DNA of 64,000 nucleotides from Nymphaea colorata (Eukaryota > Streptophyta > Magnoliopsida > Nymphaeales > Nymphaeaceae). Location of the stretch: NCBI RefSeq assembly GCF_008831285.2, contig NC_045148.1, positions 3,722,001 to 3,786,000 of the forward strand, read 5' to 3'. Shown here one piece after another: positions 59,495-64,000 of this stretch. Position 1 is the first letter of the stretch. Each line of letters opens with the position of its first letter. Both the position numbers and the translations under genes were made by a program. Under the pieces are notes generated by a model. That model did not search any database and had not been told where the DNA came from. It saw only the letters and a list, made by a program, of their open reading frames with translations.

Positions 59495-59749
59495 ACACAA
59501 TTGCCGATCCAAATCACCCTAAAGCCATGATGGTAATCGGCACTGTTCAGGGCAGCACAGTAACAGTCCTCATAGACTCGGGGGCAACACATAATTACAT
59601 GAGAACAAAAGTTGCCGAGTCCATTGGCTGCGCATTGACTCCCCACCGGCCCCTCACCGTTGTAGTTGGTAATGGGTTATGTCTGGCCTGCCAACATATC
59701 TGCAAGGGAGTCCAATTATTGATGCAAGAGGAACCGTTTAAAGTAGATC
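59495..59749 (+). repeat. Right arm of the 255-bp inverted repeat
   Basis: This is the arm in its native place, spanning the start of the protease with DSGATHNY. The 386-bp spacer between the arms holds the gag C-terminus. Confidence 0.96.
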
Positions 59750-60087
59750 TCTTAGTGCTACCTATTAAAGGGGCCGACATAGTCTTTGGGGTGCAATGGC
59801 TGGAAATCCTCGGGGTTATAGCATGGGATTTTGCAAAGATACACATGAGCTTTCAGCGAGAAGGGGGTGAAGGGCAGATCACTCTAAAGGGTGTCAAGTC
59901 GACAGTAAGTCCAAAGGCGACCCTGAAGATGATTGCTGCCCAACAGCCCGCATGTTGGGTTATATCGACAGCGACCGATGTTCCTCCTATAGTCGAACAT
60001 AACAATGAACAAGTACCAGATGAGATCCAACAAGTCTTAAGCCGCTATACTAACGTCTTTGAAGAGCCTAAAGGACTCCCCTCTCAG
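59527..60087 (+). pseudogene. Gypsy protease and linker to RT
   Basis: The aspartic protease active site DSGATHNY is near residue 17, followed by VVVGNGLCLACQ, VLPIKGADIVFGVQWL, and a linker with IQQVLSRYTNVFEEPKGLP, the usual lead-in to gypsy RT. It ends in TGA at 60088, where a CGA codon would be expected by family comparison. Confidence 0.85.
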
Positions 60088-60090
60088 TGA

Positions 60091-60862
60091 TCACATGACC
60101 ACCAAATCGTCCTTACACATGGGACTGAACCAATCAATGTTAGGCCATATCAGTATGGCTATGCACAAAAATCTAAGATCGAAAAGTTGGTGAAGGAAAT
60201 GTTGGATGAGGGAACAATCAGGTGGAGTAACAACCCTTTCTCCTCACCTATACTTCTGGTCAAGAAGAAGGATGAGAACTGGAGAGTCTGCATAGACTAT
60301 AGGGCGCTAAACGATGCTACAGTAAAGAATAGACATCCAATACCTGTGATCGTTGAACTCCTTGATGAGCTAACCGGCACCACCATTTTCTCTAAACTTG
60401 ATCTACAGGCTGGCTACCACCAAATCCAGACGAGGGAAGAAGATATTTACAGCTTTCAGAACTTACGACGGCCATTACGAGTTCCTGGTTATGCCGTTCG
60501 GCCTAACAAATGCACCAACCACCTTCCAACGGTGCATGAATGATGTGTTTAGACGGCACCTAAGAGACTTTATCTTAATCTTCTTCAATGATATTTTGGT
60601 TTATAGTCATTCTTTGGAGCAACATGTCGAACACTTGATGAAGATGTTGGATATCTTGAGGAAACACAACTTATACGCGAAGCTCTCGAAATGTAGCTTC
60701 GGCCAAGCCTCTATAGGCTATCTTGGTCACATTGTTTCACAAGAAGGGGTTTGGGCAGACCCGTACAAACTACATGTGATGAATAATTGGCCGCTTCCAA
60801 AGGATTTGAGGGGACTAAGAGGGTTCTTGGGGCTGACGGGCTACTACTGTTGTTTTATCTAA
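60091..60862 (+). pseudogene. Gypsy reverse transcriptase
   Basis: It contains [45 protein letters not shown], a frameshift at about 60440, then [17 protein letters not shown] and DILVYSHSLEQHVEHL. The usual catalytic DD pair reads ND: codon 60587-60589 is AAT, so the first catalytic Asp is replaced by Asn. It ends LGLTGYYCCFI before TAA at 60860. Confidence 0.88.
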
Positions 60863-60886
60863 GGGTATTGTATCATTGCTGCACCA

Positions 60887-61350
60887 TTGATCAGTATGTT
60901 AAAAAAGGGATCATTCACATGGACCGAACAGTTTAAAGCTGCATTTGATAAGCTGAAAATGGCGATGATGACTGCACTTGTTTTAACATTATCGGACTTC
61001 ACCAAGCCGTTTGTGGTGGAGACCAATGCGTGCGATACCAGTATTAGTGTTGTCCTTAGCCAAGATAGGCACCCCATTGCCTTCATGTCAAAAGCTCTAA
61101 CCAGCCGAGCCTTGGCCATTGTTTTAGCCGTTGAGAAATGGAGGTCATATCTAATCGGCTGACGGTTCATTGTTAGGACTGACCACAACAGTCTTAAATT
61201 TACGCTCAAGCAAAGGATCTCCACACCTACTCAGCAAAGGTGGCTTGCTAAGCTACTCGGTTATGACTTCGATATAGAGTACAAACGTGGACTAGATAAC
61301 ACTGCCGCAGATGCACTATCTAGGTTGAGCGAGCAGATTATGACTCTTAT
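60887..61350 (+). pseudogene. Gypsy RNase H
   Basis: It starts SMLKKGSFTWTEQFKAAFDKL and VETNACDTSISVVLSQ, then RHPIAFMSKALTSR runs straight into ALAIVLAVEKWRSYLIG. About ten residues normally found there, including a conserved Glu, are missing. After TGA at 61160 it continues RFIVRTDHNSLKF and IEYKRGLDNTAADALSRL. Confidence 0.82.
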
Positions 61351-61367
61351 CGATTGTTGAGACTGAC

Positions 61368-62120
61368 TTGTGGAACCGATTGGAAGTGGAGCAACAAGGT
61401 GATGATAACATACAACTTATGAGGGGTTCTTTACATGACAACCCTGGTTCTATACCTTTCTATAGCCTAAAGGGCAGCCTACTTTGCCGTAAGGGTCGAG
61501 TTGTTGTGCCAATGAGTTCGTCGCCAAAGTGTGATCTCTTCCTCCACTTTCATGCTTCACCAGCTACAGATCACAAGGGTGTGGCCAAGACCATTAGTTG
61601 GATAAAGTCCCAATTCTGGTGGGAAGGACTTAGGGCAGATGTGAGAGGGTTTGTTAAGCAATGCCAGATCTGCCAGAGGGAGAAGTATGAGACAATGAAA
61701 CCTCTCGGGCACTTGAACCCGCTGCCCATACCGACCATGCCATGAACAGGCATTTCTATGGACTTTGTGATGTCATGCTGCGTTCAGAGGGCAAGGAAGC
61801 TATCTTAGTGGTTGCAAATAGGCTCACAAAGTACAACCACTTTGCACCATTGCCTAAGCATTACCACGGACCGTTAGTGGCGGAAGTATTCCAAGATTAT
61901 GTGGGCAAGTTACATGGCATGTCCCGCATCATTGTATGTGACCGCGACTCTATCTTCATGAGCACTTTTTGGAGAGAGTACATGGCTCGGGTTGGCACAA
62001 CAATCAATTTTAGTACAGCCCATCATCCTCAAATGGATGTGCAAAGCGAGGTGGTCAACTGGACATTAGAGACGTATTTACGTGTTTGTGGGAGATAGAC
62101 CAGGTACCTTGGTGCGGTAT
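61368..62120 (+). pseudogene. Gypsy integrase, C-terminally truncated
   Basis: The zinc-binding HHCC region is seen as LHFHASPATDHKG ... CQICQREK (about 61540-61685). TGA replaces a Trp codon at 61742. In the core, the first catalytic Asp lies in SMDFV (about 61760, other frame), the second in VCDRDSIFMSTFWREY and the Glu in VQSEVVN. After TLETYL the frame breaks and similarity ends, so the C-terminal DNA-binding part is absent. Confidence 0.82.
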
Positions 62121-62145
62121 CTTTCGTGGGCCGACAACATGAGTT

Positions 62146-62600
62146 TTTCATTCAGGGATGAGAGAGACACTCTAGGGATTTCCTACACCCCATATCTGAG
62201 AGAGCGCCAACGGACGAAGGCACAGGACACACACGCTGCGCACGAAAAGAGCCCGCTTTCGAGGCAGGTATAAATTTTAGTGAGGCTAACCTTTCATGCA
62301 GCCATGAGCTAACGCTTGAGGGTGAAGTGCATTCAAGGTTGTCAACAGCGAGCAGCAGCATCAACAGGCAGATACCGCAGGCTAAGGCATGGCGTGCGTG
62401 GGCCATCCACAGTAGAGTGAGGCTAACGGTAGTCTTCAACGACTTGACGCACAGACCGCGACAGAAGGTGTTGCGGGCAGAGATTGTCTTTTCCTTAGTG
62501 GGGTTATCTCCCTCACCCAGTCTGAGATTGTTGTACTCGAGCAGAGCCTAGCAGACCTTTCGCACCAGGCCTAGAATGGAGGAGACACAGTTGACCTAGC
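62146..62600. other. Unassigned sequence after the gypsy integrase
   Basis: No domain was recognised. It probably holds the junction between the truncated gypsy element and the retrotransposon LTR/leader that follows. Confidence 0.35.
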
Positions 62601-63064
62601 TCAGTCTGTTTCAGGAACTAATGACTGTCCATGAATGAGTCAGACAAGGACAGGGGGCATCTGGACAAACAGAGAACACAGTCAGGCCAATCCAGTCTTG
62701 AAGACTGAGATGCCCAGTTTGGAAGGCCACCTAGACTGAGTCTAGGTGAAGTGGGTTTGGACCCAAGCAGAGCTACACAGTTGAGACCTAGTTCGAGGTG
62801 GAGACTTAGTTTAGGGTCAATAAGTTTGACCGACTCAGTCAAATTGAGACAATGTATAGTTTACTTTTCATTGTACCCGTTTTTTATTCTGAGTTGTCTC
62901 GGACGAGACAAGGCTTGTCTCGGGCGAGACAAGGCTTGTCTCAGTTCGCTTGAGCTATATAAGTTAGGCGATATGAACGTAACCCTATCAATTTTCTCAT
63001 TAATGAAGTTTTGAATATTTGTTCGTCTCTCCCGCGTGGATTTGGGTTACCTTGGCGACAATAT
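62601..63064 (+). mobile_element. Candidate LTR, 3' part
   Basis: It contains a TATA box (CTATATAAG, about 62956) preceded by a tandem duplication of GAGACAAGGCTTGTCTC (62906-62941), then AT-rich sequence, and ends GGCGACA at 63064. TGGTGCCACCTG four bases on has the TGG start of a PBS, though I cannot match it to a tRNA. The left boundary is approximate. Confidence 0.4.
62906..62941. repeat. Tandem palindromic repeat
   Basis: GAGACAAG, one G, then CTTGTCTC form a hairpin-capable unit that occurs twice in tandem. Confidence 0.9.
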
Positions 63065-63781
63065 TGGTGCCACCTGAAATCTCACCGGAAATTCCCATTT
63101 TCATGGAGCTATCGACCAGGCAACCAGAGGAGAGTCGCTGGTGGACTCTACCAGAAGCAGGGGCGATGTTCTCCCCATGGCATCTACAAGACTTGGAGTT
63201 GTGTGGGTCTTCCAACCACAGGACGATCGAGAGGCAGCTCTCAGGTGATCGGGGAGTAGAGGACGAGGACGGCACCATGCAATCGGTGTCGAATTACCCT
63301 TCTGCAACACATCGATAGTTGACGATACTTCATTCCAGGTTAGTCTTTGCTCTCATGAGGATATCCTTGAAGTATTGTTGTTCCAGACCTCTGATCTAAC
63401 GTCGCTGATGCCGGAGATTGATTCCATGCCCTGTGGTCTAACAATCGTCGGTAGATCAGATGATTTCCGTCAATCTGAAGGATTGGACAAAGGATCGATA
63501 CTGACGACAGAGGCGCATTCATATGATTCTCAGTTGCATGTCTAACACCACTGCTAGATTGATCGATCACTAGTTTGATCAACGATTTTATGTTGCGTTT
63601 GCTTCATTCTGATTGTGCTCATTGTCTGCAACGATGAATCAAGGAGAGAAATTGGGGAAATTGCGTGAAATCTAATCAGGACTTTTCCCATCGTGTAGAT
63701 CTCTGTTTTGCTGCCAATATTGGTCTGATCATCTGCAAATCACGGGGAATCAGTGATTGATTTTGGAAATCGGCCTCCATG
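63065..63781 (+). other. Candidate retrotransposon leader or gag start
   Basis: Downstream of the candidate LTR. An ATG at 63103 opens a frame (MELSTRQPEESRWWTLPEAG) of 72 codons without a known domain. The remaining sequence is unassigned. Confidence 0.35.
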
Positions 63782-64000
63782 GTTCTCTTCCCAACATCCT
63801 GAGTGGATGAATTTTGAGGAAGATCCATCCACAGACGAGAGAGGAATTCACGATGGCTGGAATTCTGAAGATCGCGGCGGCGATTTCCTAATTTCTCTGC
63901 CATTCAGGCAGTAGCGCCCCCAATCTCGACAGAAATTTGGGGAAAACCCCAAATCTGGTGATCTGACTAACTCTAAATCCTTTCCAAAATTGATTCTGAT
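63782..64000 (+). repeat. Direct repeat, right copy (reaches window end)
   Basis: A copy of 55844-56060, still aligning at the last base of the window, so its true end lies outside. Confidence 0.9.

Larger units (their letters stand above)
57758..62145 (+). mobile_element. Decayed Ty3/gypsy retrotransposon interior
   Basis: The order PBS, gag, protease, RT, RNase H, integrase is that of Ty3/gypsy elements. Several in-frame stops and frameshifts break it. Many stops are explained by C-to-T or G-to-A changes (CGA to TGA, CAG to TAG, TGG to TGA). A perfect inverted copy of its protease-region sequence interrupts gag. Homology fades after the integrase catalytic region near 62.12 kb, so the integrase C-terminus, any chromodomain and the polypurine tract are missing. 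No 3' LTR was confirmed. Confidence 0.85.

Overview
The window is nuclear DNA of a flowering plant. The evidence is a spliced housekeeping gene with GT-AG introns, copia, gypsy and LINE retrotransposon debris, MITE-like elements, long (CT)n and (TA)n microsatellites, and AT-rich spacers broken by GC-rich islands. I cannot name the species from the sequence.

One intact protein-coding gene can be fully reconstructed. It is cytosolic glucose-6-phosphate isomerase (PGIC), on the minus strand, with its ATG at 47394 and its stop ending at 26123. It has 23 coding exons that join in one open frame of 569 codons plus stop, and all catalytic motifs are present. The gene is stretched to 21.3 kb by large introns. 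Intron 11 (7.26 kb) holds a nearly fresh Ty1/copia element (35617-40559, LTRs differing at 1 of 164 sites, ATATA on both sides). Intron 16 holds an older copia 5' LTR plus gag remnant (29924-~30950). Both lie antisense to the gene. Intron 15 uses a GC donor.

Left part (1-26 kb): 1-1.24 kb carries a gag-like ORF remnant with an adjacent primer-binding-site-like sequence and LTR candidate, minus strand. 1.24-13.6 kb is AT-rich spacer with MITE-like elements, microsatellites and a GC/CT-rich block at 6.35-6.9 kb that resembles a promoter plus 5' leader. 13.67-14.55 kb has a GC-rich proline-rich ORF of unknown function. 15.0-15.85 kb is a LINE reverse-transcriptase fragment. 17.3-19.2 kb is GC-rich decayed sequence. 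19.2-25.3 kb holds two diverged LTR-like copies on the minus strand, related to the LTR region at ~57.4-57.76 kb.

Right part (47.4-64 kb): a GC-rich PGIC promoter region, AT-rich spacer with two hAT-like MITEs and a 45-bp minisatellite, then a badly decayed Ty3/gypsy element (PBS 57758; gag, protease, RT, RNase H and integrase up to ~62.12 kb). A perfect 255-bp inverted copy of its protease-region sequence sits inside its gag. The last 1.9 kb looks like the LTR and leader of another retrotransposon. Part of that leader is repeated at 55844-56060.

I found no previously undescribed multi-gene system. The most unusual structures are the young but internally deleted copia element, the perfect inverted duplication in the gypsy element, and the GC-AG intron of PGIC.
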